Of a stretch of DNA of 64,000 nucleotides, positions 48,475 to 60,277 are shown piece by piece (position 1 is the stretch's first letter; every line of letters starts with the position of its first letter). Under the pieces are notes generated by a model. It saw only the letters and a program-made list of their open reading frames with translations, did no database searches and was not told the DNA's origin. The DNA is from Sthenelais limicola (taxonomy: Eukaryota > Annelida > Polychaeta > Phyllodocida > Sigalionidae). The stretch covers positions 31,254,873 to 31,318,872 of the forward strand of contig OW804102.1 of assembly GCA_942159475.1 (NCBI GenBank), read 5' to 3'. The position numbers and the translations under genes are program-made.

Positions 48475-50526
48475 GGTTAGGTTAGTAGTAAGAGATAACT
48501 ACATTTCAAGCAGTTACATTAACTGTTATTTACTCATATAGAAGAACAATTATTTCTTGTCAATTTAGCAGAGTTTGCAGCTTAAAATGTATAAATGTTT
48601 AAAGGGATGGGTGCGGGGTAAGGCCCCCCTTACGCCCCCACCCTTTAGATCCACAACAACTGCCAGGATCTGCCCCCTTCGCAGGGGGCATAATACCACA
48701 AGGGCAGATATTGTCATATACCACAGGAATGCAGTTTCCATGGAAACATGAAAAATTTAATTTGGGTCAGGCTTGGTTTATTGGTTAGATAAGGACAAAG
48801 TAATAAATATACAAGTCTGACCATGTGGAACATTTCACCAAGTTTACATTCATTTCCTGTTTTTTGTGTTTAAGAGTAATAATATGTGTTTTAGCTTTAC
48901 CCCCTATCTCTTAGTCTGTACTTACTTCTATTCGTACTGCATGCTCAGACACGAAGAGATTCCAATAGTCATAATACGAGACAGCCATAGCATAGGAATA
49001 GCAATCTCATATGATGATATAGGACTTGTATTGAACACATATTAATCATAGACTTGAGATGTCAAAACAAGAAAAAATAGTAAGAAAACCGAAGTCTCCA
49101 GATGTGTCAGTGCAATACAGATCACGTGTGTTCACCAGTGACAACCACTAGGCCTAGGCTAGCCAAGTTTAGTTAAATGTATACGGATACGTATTAGGAC
49201 GTATGCATAACTATTTCAATTCATATTTGCCATCGATTTAGGAAGCTAGGTACTATAGTTGATACAATTATATGGTATTTGACAAAATAGCTGAATTGAA
49301 CAAACATACCTTAATAAAAATATTTAATATCAATTGTAGATTTGAAGCTCTAGTTCAGCATATTATCATCCCCAGCAATATTGTAATAATTTTGTAGAAA
49401 GTATAAATACCGAAAATGCGTCACCTCGGTCGGGGTGGGGGTGGGGGTGGGGGCATCACATACCCATATAAGAGATGTAGCACTCCGCGATACAATTTGC
49501 ACCCACCCACCCCTCACTCTCTCCTCATTGACCTCAGCATCCTGGATCCGACCCCCCCCCCCCCCTAATTCACCCAACCACCACTAGGTGACACTTGTCC
49601 ACCCACAATCCCATGACAGTCCGTGACGCCAGCATTTGACCCGTGGCGGCCCCCGTGTCAATGCGAGGAAGCATATGGTGGGTGCTTGTAAAAACCCAGG
49701 CTGTCAATAATTAGCGAAATACTAATTAGCCCTCATTAAGGCAACTTATCAATGGGTCCCAATATGACCAGTCGGGGGTAGTCGCACTAAATACACAGTA
49801 GCACTGGCTATAATTTAGCATTGGTCATAGTTCATAATCTGTTACCACTTCTGCTCGGAGATTTAATGGCACTGATTGTGCTGACAGTCAGGCCCAGATG
49901 AAATAAGTACATCATCGTTTGCCAGGGTCCAAGTCAATGTACTTTCAACATATTGCCCAGAAAGCGAATGCAATGTCCATATATTTTGTTTGTTTGTTTG
50001 TTATACTTTTATTTATCAAAACTGATTACGTCAGCCGGGCTACTCCATTAATTTAGGAGATGTACGTGCCGTGCTGGATATAAAATTTACAATATGCTTG
50101 AGGGAACAGTCCACCAGTGAGTCAACGCCTCAAAGGTGGCCCTTATGCTAAAATGAACTATTAAGGAAAGTGATCCATTTTTTCCGGGCTCATTTCACTA
50201 AAAGTATATATTTTTTCTAAATAAACACACATCAAAAGCAGGTATTTCACAAAACACTGGATAACTTAATAAATGGTAACAAAACCCTGATAAATATATT
50301 TTCATAGCAAACCAAATCAATGTTTGTATCGCCCAAGATCGATTTAATTTGGTGCATTAAAATAAAACTTAATATTTGAGAAGTTATAGGCATGTAGGCG
50401 CTAAAATACCGCGAAAATAGTGTTAATTGAAACTAATGTAAATCTTCGTATCATATGGAAACCCATGTTACAAAAACTTGTGCACCAGCTATGAGAATTG
50501 TGATTATTGGATTACACTCACATATA

Positions 50527-50900
50527 TGGGTCAGATCATCAGAAAATGTACAATCGCCAGCTCTACACATTGTATCAATTATGCTAAATTATGCTGAAAA
50601 ATGATAAATACTGGGAATATCTAGTCACAGTTGATATTGCGTCGATGCTGAAAATATTATGTTTGGTTATGTCGAACTGTATTTGAACCACATTTTTGTT
50701 TTAAGATTTAGTAAATTCTTCTAAATTAGACTAAAACGGGACAAATACCAGACATATCTGAGTATATTTGGTGTTGTGTTGATTATGAATATCATTTTGA
50801 CTATGGTCAACTGTGTTTTGAACCTCATTTCTGTCTTGAATGTGGGTTATTTAAACAAATTGGTGAAGGCCAATTGTACATTTTCTGACGATCTGACCCA
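50527..50900. mobile_element. Inverted-repeat element B, complete, with target duplication
   Basis: TGGGTCAGATCATCAGAAAA at the left pairs with TTTTCTGACGATCTGACCCA at the right (28-bp terminal repeats). It is flanked by CATATA at 50521-50526 and 50901-50906. It has no coding capacity and two half-units around TGAACT/GAACC motifs, so it is a non-autonomous DNA element. Confidence 0.8.
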
Positions 50901-51165
50901 CATATATACATCTGTTTCCACTCATCCTCACCTGAGTGTGTCCTAACCCAGAGATGAACTGTTAGACACTGTAGTAGACAAGTGTCACAGAGGAGGGTGT
51001 CCCCAACAATGAATCTTATGTAAGACCAACAATTAACTACAGGGTGAAGATTGGTTGTGTCCCTGCCCATGTACCGACTGCACCTGTTATACATGACCAT
51101 ACACTGTCCCTACACCTTCATACCACAGTTGATTTGTATCTGAATTTATTATTTGATCTATAATT

Positions 51166-51386
51166 CAGTCTAGGCCCAAACCCTCAGATCAGATAAGAAA
51201 TGGCACCGGTATGTCAGTGATTGGACACCTACTTTGCTAATCGGTTTCATGGCCTAGGACTAGGCGTTCTAATGGGAATATAGTGACATTTTGCGGTCTT
51301 AATGGAAAAATAATGGCACTTTGCGGTTTGAGGCGAGAGGCCTTCCCTTCCTTTGAAGGGACTCTCTCAACTTAGGGCCTAGACTG
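51166..51386 (-). mobile_element. MITE-A copy 9 (near full length)
   Basis: CAGTCTAGGCCCAAACCCTC start and AGGGCCTAGACTG end, reverse orientation. One of the best preserved copies, with both terminal repeats. Confidence 0.9.
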
Positions 51387-52037
51387 TTACACTAGAATGT
51401 TGAGATACCATAGGAATTAAGCACTAGTAGCATTTTGAGTTAAGTTATTATAATATTTCAGCAATTCTATACAGTATTGTCACATCACGACTTTGAATGA
51501 ACATTCATCCAAATCAAATTTAAATTTATGAGAACACCGCAAGTTATTTTAGGTAGAAGTTAAGGATGCAGACCAGAGAATATTGATCCCGTCATTCATG
51601 TACACATCTCTCCGTTAGTATCCTAATGTCACTACAACCGACATTAGTATTCTGTGATGGGTGGATACGCTGGAATCATGATGGTGTAGGCGGAAAGGAT
51701 TCATTAACACACATGGATTAATATTGACCAGTGACCAGAGCCCAATATCACACTAGACTTGTACCAAACTCCATCACAGCTACAGGTTTTGAAATATTCT
51801 TTGACAACTTTCATGAGACATGAAAATTTTGATATATTCCACTGGAAAGAAACACAAATATCTACGGTACTCAAAGTAACGAGGCTTGCAGGGATATGCA
51901 TTTTGTTTCACCTCAGAGTTACTCTAATGTGTCACTCAGGGTGACGCATAAAAGACATTTTCTCTTGATCCTCAGTTTCAGGGGTGCTCGAAGTTGACCA
52001 CAGCTCCGACTTACGAATTTGTAGTATAAAGGGCCTA

Positions 52038-52092
52038 GTCTACTAAGCCGATTCTCATGCGATTTTGTGCTGCAGAGGACCCCTTTCCACTA
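52038..52092. repeat. Hairpin repeat copy 3 (left half)
   Basis: GTCTACTAAGCCGATTCTCA then TGCGATTTTGTGCTGCAGAG, matching the left arm and loop of 3795-3887; the right arm is missing. Confidence 0.65.
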
Positions 52093-53060
52093 AATTCTGT
52101 ACTCTCAGACTCTGTTTTATCGTACACAAGTACTGAAAATTAACCCAGGGTTTTTTTAATTGCACTGGATTTTTAGAGACGTGAATGTCCAGGTTATAGA
52201 ACTGTGATCGGTTAGGTACAGATTGCTGTTGGGTATAATTGGGTTAAGGGCATTTGGGGCTGATTAATCAATTCCCGAAGGAGATTAAAGACGTTTCCTC
52301 CTACCATTAGCCTAGGTCGGGTCGTAATAATGGTATAAAAACAGGCGCTAGTGGAAGACTAGCTGTAAAATCGAGAAATAGCGTGGCATAGACACATTGG
52401 AGTTCCCCATATCATATTAAACTCTCATGTTCGGTTATTTTCAGAGGGAATATGTCTCAATTTTATAATGCTGGAGACAACCTTTAGGAATATTAAAGAC
52501 ACTAGGAATATTTCAGACCTTGCTGTCATGGATAGACTGAAGGCATGAGGCAAGTTGAGGTGAGGGGTTGGCCTAGCTATAAATGTAGCCATCTCCCCAT
52601 AGACCTGACATTATCTGTATGAAACCTGTTCATATAATGTCTACAGCATACAATATGGCGGGCATATTAAAGCCTAGACAGGTGGCATGATAGCACCATG
52701 AATTGAGGTGCTAGAATATACAGCCAGGCACAGTGCTACTCTTACATTAAATATTTTCCCAAAATTGGGTATGACATTACATTCATTTCATATCCATGAT
52801 CATGCTCCATTATACCAACTCTGCATGGCCCATACAGTTCAGTTAAATTATTTATCAATTTAGAATACTTTTATTCAGGAGATTGACCGAACAATTATAG
52901 ACTACACATTCTAGATGTTGACTTATTAAAAGCAATATCTTTCTAGTCAGAGCAAAAACCACTAACGATCTTTGGAAGATGAATGAATAATTCAGTCAAT
53001 AATTTAAATTAAACTCCTAGATGGCTGGTATTTAAGTTCACTGTTGAGGGCGGCATACAA

Positions 53061-53254
53061 TTTAGGTCCAAACCCTTAGATCAGATAATAATGGTATGTC
53101 AGTGATTGGACCTCTACTTCGCTAATCGGTTTCCAGGCCTAGGATTAGGCGTTCTAATGGGAATATAATGACATTTTGCGGTCTCAATGGAATCATAAGG
53201 CGAGAGGCTTTCCCTCCATTTGAAGGGACTCTCTCATCTTTGGGCCTAGACTAT
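53061..53254 (-). mobile_element. MITE-A copy 10
   Basis: TTTAGGTCCAAACCCTTAGA start (degraded) and TTTGGGCCTAGACTA end. A 20-30-bp internal deletion removes the CACTTTGCGGTTT segment. Confidence 0.85.
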
Positions 53255-53503
53255 AGACACCTAACCCTTTCTCTGTCCTTGAGCACTGCAGTATATAATT
53301 TCGTTACAGCAGGTACAGAACACGTATGTCAGGATTAATCACATTCTTCTGATAATGTCAGAATCAATGGGGTGATGTTGCTCCTAGGAGACAACCTTGG
53401 CCCAATGCTTCAAAGGGTAAGGCCATAAGTGTTAAACAGTGGAGGAGAGAACCGAAGCGCATGAAGCCTTGTGACAGTTATTGTTTCCAGGATTGAATGC
53501 ATG

Positions 53504-53760
53504 GGTCAGTTCGTCAGAAAATGTAAAATCAGTTAGGTTCAGAAGGCAGTTTTAGACCCCTAAGTTTTAGGGGTCATTAACACTTTTAGCCTTAGTCTTA
53601 GCCTTGTGGTTAAGCTATCGCTGGATGTGGAATCGAGGAATGTGGCTGCCTGGACCTGACTCAAATGACTGCCAGCTCTACATACTTTATAATTTTTAGA
53701 GACTTACCGTAGGAAGTTGAATTCAAATTTATACACATATAAAGATTTTAATTCAAGTTG
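53504..53760. repeat. Mixed repeat fragment (element B start plus TTTAGCCTTAGTCTTAGCC segment)
   Basis: GGGTCAGTTCGTCAGAAAAT is an element B terminus. It is interrupted by a segment (53565-53650) also present at 35745-35840, after which CCAGCTCTACATACTTT resumes element B-like sequence. It then runs into GAGACTTACCGTAGGAAGTT, related to 3056-3100. This looks like nested insertions. Confidence 0.5.
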
Positions 53761-54724
53761 ATCAGTACAGTTACACCGTACACGAAAATTTAACTTTTAT
53801 GCGAGAGTAAATGCCGCTAAATTAGGCTGAAATTATATTGAAAATATTATCTATTTAATTAATTGCAACTGGGGTTAAAACAACACTCATGCAAGGGATT
53901 CACCATGAATGAACCATACATTTATTTATCACATCCTTGTGGGGCCTCCCCCGAAAACCCCAACCCTCCTGTCAAAACTCACCCACCAAATCCAATCCAC
54001 CCCCGCCAATGTCAACTCTCCCATATCCTTAAGAACAATAGCTCAACAAGTCATGCCTTGTAAAAGGGCTTAATTACCGAGCAACTAAAATACCAGGCTG
54101 ACTGATCATCGTCACTCAGGCCTATCTACCCACACTTACCCTCCCACCCTTACCTCTCCACACCTCTACGCTCACCTACACAAGAACAATAGGAGTCCTA
54201 GCATTAAGTTTATCATCTTTACAACACCATTATTTCCTTTTACATCATTACATCAATTCCTTATTATTGCCTGTAAAATGTGGAAGAGTAGGGTCAGGAT
54301 GGGGCATGGGAACCACCTCACAAGTTGAGGGCGTTTGGGTCAGGCCATGACAAAATGTACAGATGGAAGATTGTTTTGATTTTTTTTTTGTTTTAAAGGT
54401 TTTATCTAACAAATCCTGCCATCGGGGCTAAGACACTTCTAAGGCATTTTTTTATGTCTCGATCCCTCTATATTTTTTTTTATTACTTTTGGGGGGTTTC
54501 TTAATTTTTGACATACATCAACACATTTAATTGAGGTTTTAATGTACCAAACCTTCAGTTCTAAGTACAAATCAAAGCCCGTACGAATTGATAGATTGGG
54601 TTCCAAGGACATAGAACCTAGTTTTCCGGGGGACTTAAATATTGGCAATAGTGGACTGGTTGGCCAACACGTACGGGCAACTAATGTTTGTCCCAACAGT
54701 ATATGCATGCCCTCTACCTGAGGC

Positions 54725-54924
54725 ACAGCTTCAAGTCTCCTGAGATAGAGATGAATGGTATGTCAGTGATTGGATGCCTACCTTGCTAATCAGTTTCCTG
54801 GCCTAGGAAAGGCGTTCTAATGGGATTGCAGTCTTAATTAATGACAATATAATGGCACTTTGCGGTTTTAGGCGAAAGGCGTTCCCTCCGTTTGAAGGGA
54901 CTCTCTCATATTGAGCCTAGACTG
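54725..54924 (-). mobile_element. MITE-A copy 11
   Basis: The left end is degraded; ATGGTATGTCAGTGATTGGA, GGCCTAGGAAAGGCGTTC and GAGCCTAGACTG at the right are clear. Confidence 0.82.
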
Positions 54925-55914
54925 TTTAAAGAATGCATAATAGCCGGTTGTACATATGTTGAAGACCGGGCCCATACAGGTAAACCTGACCGCAGGCATC
55001 CAGTTATGTCTACTGTTGTAGTACTGTGATTATTGCATGGTTTTACATGTATTAATTACCTCAGTAATTATCTTTTACATTATCTCAGGAAACAATGCAA
55101 TCTTTAAATTGGACATACCACAAGCCACCCACCATACACGACACTGGGCTAAGGTAACCAAGGGTGAATATAACTAAGATATTATATCTGCCAGGCTAAG
55201 ACTAATGGAACATTTCTAGAGGGAATTGAGGTGTATTTTGTTTGCCATGAAATAGGATTCCTTGTTCAATGATGACCTTTTAAAGATTAATATATAATTC
55301 GTAACGAAAAGCTTTATGAAAATTATATATATTTCCTAGATTTATTGGTAATGTTTTCGTCCGGAGGTGTTTATCAAAGATTTAAAAAAAAGGTTTCATT
55401 TTGATATTAACTATTTATCTAAATATTGTATTTTCTTTATTACTCATATTTTTAGTTTTGTTTTCTTTAAAATAAATAGGCGTCATCGAAGGTGATTTAA
55501 GCATGAAAACTTGTTATATAAACATGGTATTACGGTATAATAAAAATTAATGACAATATCAAAAATGGCAATAATACCATCATTTATTATCATCATTAAT
55601 GATAGAGTTAGTAAGCATTGCAGATGATAAAATTGAATCCACCACACAGGTAGGCCGGAGCAATTCTTACTTGAGCAATACTTTCATGAGAAACATTTAA
55701 TGACACAGAGTAACGTTTTTGTGGGAATGAAAACAAAACAGAATGAAAACAAACATTGCCCGGGTCAAGTGTATCATGACAAAACATAAGGTAGAGAGTG
55801 GAAACACTTGGGAATAGAAGGTTTTTTAGGGAAAAAGGAGCCAATATTTGAGTAGGAATGATTGAGACTGTAGTAGGGACTCACACACACACCACCTGTG
55901 AGTGCCTGGAGATA

Positions 55915-56331
55915 TTTACTCTGTGACAATAGCTATTGTATCAGTCTGTCACATCTTCCCAAAGTATAGATCTCTAGCCTTGAATATGACCACAATCTTA
56001 GGCTTTTTCAACACCTAATGAGGGCATTAAATGTAACAGTATGTTATATACTGAAATTCACCATGAAAGCAAGGAAAATATACCCAGCGACAATAGGATA
56101 CCTCGTACCAGTACATGTATGTCAGTTGTCACTCATCCTTTTAGGATATTTGCAAATTACAAATATATCTATAGCATTACAATTCACAAACTGCGAAACA
56201 CCCATATCTATTCTAGCCAAATTTGAAATATAAATCAAATACGTGCTAATAATCAAAAAGCTATTTACTGTGTGACAATAGCTATTGTATCACTGTATCA
56301 CACATCTCCCGAAACTATAGACCTCTAGCTT
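55915..56331. repeat. Pair of ~65-bp direct repeats, about 350 bp apart
   Basis: TTTACTCTGTGACAATAGCT ATTGTATCA...ATAGATCTCTAGCC near 55915-55980 is repeated near 56263-56331 with TTTACTGTGTGACAATAGCT. Confidence 0.65.
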
Positions 56332-56436
56332 TTGATCTGATCACTTTCATCGGAAATTCCAGAGAACTACACCTAAATATACCACGAGAAGAGAAGAACA
56401 TGTCTCTGTTAGATCCGCCGTAAATCGATTTAGGTT

Positions 56437-56645
56437 TATGTGACCCATGAAATTCATCCGTCCGAAATTGTACAATCGACAGCTCTACAGTTAGTAAATC
56501 CTGCTTAATTAGGCTGGGAAAAAAAGAGACAAATACTAGGTATATCTGAGTATATTTGGGAATGCATTGATTAAAAAGTTCTGTTCGGTGATAAATGAAC
56601 TGTATTTCGAACCTCAAAGCTGTCTCAAATAAGTCAGATTTGAAA
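56437..56645. mobile_element. Element B copy, degraded
   Basis: TGTGACCCATGAAATTCATC start, TTGTACAATCGACAGCTCTA, ATATCTGAGTATATTTGG and TGAACTGTATTTCGAACCTC are shared with the complete copy. Confidence 0.6.
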
Positions 56646-57380
56646 GGACTTCACCCGTATATTTTACGCTTACGCGTTATCAAGGCGCCCAGGAGCAAAT
56701 TCACTCTTGGTATCTATAGCACAATATTATATAAATGTCAGTAAAAGTGCTATTCGGGCTACGATATACAGGAGAGGTGTGTAGGAGAAGGTGAGGCAGA
56801 CATATTCACCTTGTAGAGTACACGGGTAGTCCTTCACAAACACAATTATGCTCTTCACAGAACTACTCCACTCCACACACAACACAACTTCACTTTTTAA
56901 TATATCATATGTTGGCAGTACATAGCAAACGAGTCCGGGGGACAGTGCATTAAGCACAGGAGTGCGCTCAGCTTCACGTGTTTAAATTTATTAAAATTCT
57001 CTCCATCCGAATACTGCAATAGAGGCCAGGGAGTATTGAAGTGTATGAGACCTTACAATATTACTTCTCAGATATTTTACTCTAAGCGAAGATGATTATT
57101 TTATCAAGTGTTGCCCTAAACAGTTTAGTTACATCCCTGTAATTAATTCAGATTCTTCAAAATTTTTTTAAAACAAAATTGTATTGTAATATTAAATATG
57201 AACTAAAATACATATGGCTATACACCTATAAATTAATTAAACCATAGCCCTATGTCTCCAATCGTAAATTTCCAAGCGATAAATATAATTACCGATGGAG
57301 ATACACCAGGAAAGTACAGATAAAACACAATGAGTGGTAATTGGTAATTGGGGTGGGAAAATATATCAAGTATTTCTCAC

Positions 57381-59051
57381 CTGTTGAGGGTCTGGTGATA
57401 GAGGCACCGTCTCCAGGTAATCAATATTTTCATGATCCTCGGGCTTATCTAATAAATGCTGAGCACTATCACTGCTTCTGATAACAGTATCCTTTCTATA
57501 CTCAGATCTATACTCATTTTCTCTAATGTTAACAGGTGTGGAAGTCCTTTTCCAATCATTGTCAAAACCGACAGAAGATGCTTTGTGATTTGAACCTATT
57601 TCACTATCAGTAGTTCCAATTTCTTCCTGTTTTTTCTTCTCAGATTTTGGTGGAGGCTGAATTCTTGTTGGAGTATACAGGGTCAAAGTTTTGACTTTTG
57701 GTGGAGGAGCTGGTGGCTTTATGTCATTCAACTCTACCTTGGATATAACTGGTTTGTCCTCTGTTTTACTCTGAATAGCAGCACTAGATGATGATGATAT
57801 GTTGGCATTATTTGTATATAGAGCTTCTAGTGAGGAGGTAGGTGGGTGAGGTAGATGGAAATGATCAAGGGTTGTGATTGAGGTAGAAGTACAAGGCTTA
57901 TGTTCTGAATGCGCTCTGGAGAGAGGACGCCGGCGAGGCGGCAAGACAGGTGAGATGTCGCCTCTCTGGAAGTCTCTGAACGAACTGGTTCCCCCAATTC
58001 TCCTCGGAGGTACTGGAGGAGGCACTGGAGAGCTGGTACTGGGAGGGGGAGGAAGGTCTGATACACCAAGACTCCCCATATTGCTGTCTCTAGCAGAATT
58101 TGCTATGCTTTTAGAGGCATCTTGTGAAAAAAAACCCTCGCTTTTAAAAGTTTGTCCAGAAGATGTGGTGATGGAGTATTTGTTCTGTTGATCATGCTTC
58201 TCCAACGGTTTCAGCAGAGGAGGAGAAGGAACTTTTACTTCCCGTGGAGGGGGTATTGGAGGTTTCTCCCAGTATGGCGGTGATGGTCCCGATTCTGATC
58301 CTGACTCTAAGGGTCTTGAGTGAACCTGACAAGAACCCTCGCATTTAACAGGTTGGGTTCCTGAGGCAGAACCAGTAGAACCCACCTTAGGACAGTTTGC
58401 ATTAGTATCCACATTGTTTGAACCCCCTCCTCCACTAGCCCCCCAAAGGGCTATATCACCAGTGCTTCCAGGACTATTTAAATTTAAACTACCTGTTGGG
58501 GTTGAACCAAAGGGGGTAAAAGTCCTCAGTGAAGCTGGTAGGGTTTGTATAGAACCCCTTTGTGACTTGAGAAGTATTGTATAACCCTTAGGCGGTCCTG
58601 ATGAAGCAGACCCAGTATACTTCCCTTCATTTTTGCCACTCGCCACCCACTGGGAATTAATGGCAGTAATACTTCTACTACTACCAATACTACCACCACC
58701 CCCAGATCCATGTGCCACCACATTGTCCTCCACACTACCAGGCAATCCACCAGAAACGTCCCTGCGTAGGTGCTGATGAAACCTGCCAATGTGGTCCTCC
58801 TGTGATTTGGCATTGCTCAATCTCCACAGAGACGCGCTCTTTTTGGCACCCAAAGAGTGTCTCCTACTTTTGGCCGCAGCGATGTCCTCAAGGCTCTTGG
58901 CAGTGGCCACCCCACTCCTCCGCTTGTAGAGTGGGATGGAACAGCGACACTCCAACTCCTCCATCTCACAATCTACTCCTTGGTGCGAATGGCGACGCTG
59001 ACTCTGAGCCCAGCCGAACCGTCCAAAACGATCCACGAGGTGGTTCCACAT
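57381..59051 (-). CDS. DIXDC1: Dixin coding exon 1: long proline/serine-rich N-terminal region
   Basis: Open frame of exactly 557 codons from ATG 59051-59049 to a CAG|GTGAGA donor at 57380. An in-frame TAA lies at 59093-59091 with no earlier ATG in frame, so this ATG (G at -3) is the likely start. The exon ends in phase 0, and exon 2 opens in phase 0 exactly where the CH domain begins. Residues 1-100 are basic and Trp/Arg-rich with several RRxS-type sites (KRRS 43-46, RRHS 63-66). Residues 115-245 are Gly/Ser-rich. Residues 250-470 hold proline clusters including PPIPPPR (264-270), LPPPP (333-337), PPVPPRR (345-351), PVLPPRR (368-374) and KPPAPPP (445-451), which are typical SH3 and possibly EVH1 ligands. 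Residues 500-557 are charged. No folded domain is recognised. Vertebrate Dixin has only about 20 residues here. A separate gene is possible but would need another phase-0 acceptor. Confidence 0.78.
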
Positions 59052-59230
59052 TCCTCCTCTAGCTCCTAGCTTTCCACCAAACAACAACCATTAATTTGCG
59101 ACCAGCCAAGCAGGCCACAAGTTCTAATGGTTTGTTGCTTTGATCCGGCGACCACATCTAATTAGAGACTCATTTTCTAGCTTCATTATGAAAATACCAA
59201 GCTGATAGCGACTGAAGCTTCGGAGATAGC
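59052..59230 (-). promoter_or_regulatory. Presumed 5' UTR / proximal promoter of Dixin
   Basis: Region just upstream of the exon 1 ATG. An upstream ATG at 59091-59089 opens a 10-codon uORF that ends before the main start. The TCF/LEF-type core GCTTTGATC lies at 59137-59145, about 90 nt from the start codon. No TATA box is evident and the start site cannot be located. A TCF site would fit Wnt feedback, but one core motif is weak evidence. Confidence 0.35.
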
Positions 59231-59639
59231 ACTTGAAAGCAACCTAACCATGAACTAAGTTTTTTGGCTATATATAGATGTGTTTGAAGATGGAAAAACT
59301 AGATGTTTAAAAATAAAATCCGGTTATCAATCCCTATTTAATAGTCAAATTATGGCTATTTGTAACATGGTAGTGATGAATATTATACATCCCAAAAATA
59401 GAAATGATATATATCCCCATTGCTAGGATGTTATGTTTGATGGGAATAACATGGTAATATTTGTCATGTAAAGTAAGGGAACTATGGAACATTTGGTAAA
59501 TAACCATTAAATGTTGGAGTGGATGAGTCAGGAAACAAGTGAATCATTGGTATAGTTCAGGTAATGACCTGAAGGGTGAGGGATCATAAGGTCATATAGC
59601 TGGATCCTACAGTAACACATACAATGTGACATAATGACA

Positions 59640-59780
59640 GTGAGGGAGCTAGTGCGAGAGATGAGGTGGGAGGGAGGAGAGGGGAGGGGGGGAGAGACGG
59701 GGGGCGACAGAGAGAGAGAGACAGAGACTCTGAGAGAGAGGGGGGAAGTAAGAGACAGACAGAGAGATAACTAGACATGC
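59640..59780. repeat. GA-rich tract in 5' flank
   Basis: Irregular GAGAGA and GGGGAG purine run upstream of Dixin. Confidence 0.85.
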
Positions 59781-60175
59781 AGATAGAGAATAGGAAAGGG
59801 TCAGGTAAAGGAGAAATAATTAGTATAAAGCTTGTGGGGAAAATGGCAGAGGGAATTTGGGAGAGGCAGAGAAAGGGAGCGGTGGAGTAAAGAATAGCGT
59901 AGAATTTGAGAGAAAAGAGAGAAAAGAAAGAGATAGTAGGGAGGGGGAATGGTGGCTATATGTATTGCAAGCCTGAGGGCAAACTCTCACTGCCAAATCA
60001 CAATACATTGAACGAGTGCCCTAACCTGTATTCTCCATCATTCACACCATAATGCAATTTACTATTCAAACACAACAAAACCACCTATATATGACTCGGG
60101 ACACCTTGTGTCCTGAACATAACCCTTAACCCAAAACCTAAATATCAACTGATCTTAATTTTCTCTTTCTTTTAG

Positions 60176-60277
60176 GTGGAATCGGAATTTATTTCGACGG
60201 CAGACTCAAAATCCAACTTAGCATTCTTGAGCAAACAGCAGATGGACAAAAAGTAGCAGGAGCGAAATTACTTCAAG
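60176..60277 (+). other. Weak plus-strand exon-like segment
   Basis: A good pyrimidine tract and acceptor (TTTTCTCTTTCTTTTAG) precede 60176, and CAAG|GTTTGT could be a donor at 60278. One frame is open across it (GIGIYFDGRLKIQLSILEQT, then ADGQKVAGAKLLQ). Another reads VESEFISTADSKSNLAFLSK and stops at TAG 60254-60256. Neither peptide is recognised. It may be an exon of an unseen gene, a decayed retrocopy or chance. Confidence 0.2.

Larger units (their letters stand above)
42856..57380. other. Dixin intron 1, part between the transposon and exon 1
   Basis: Non-coding. Contents are a duplicated segment (44920-45150 and 47575-47735), MITE-A copies (47266-47468, 48294-48474, 51166-51386, 53061-53254, 54725-54924), a complete inverted-repeat element (50527-50900), a hairpin fragment (52038-52092), a 65-bp duplication (55915/56263), and poly-C and poly-G runs. 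No gene seen. Confidence 0.6.

Noticed and set aside
54439..54726. 95-codon minus-strand frame
   Set aside because: The peptide looks protein-like but is not recognised, has no splice support, and runs up against a MITE copy.
59052..59087. A start 12 codons upstream of exon 1's ATG
   Set aside because: It would need a TTG start; the first in-frame ATG is at 59051 and an in-frame TAA lies at 59093.
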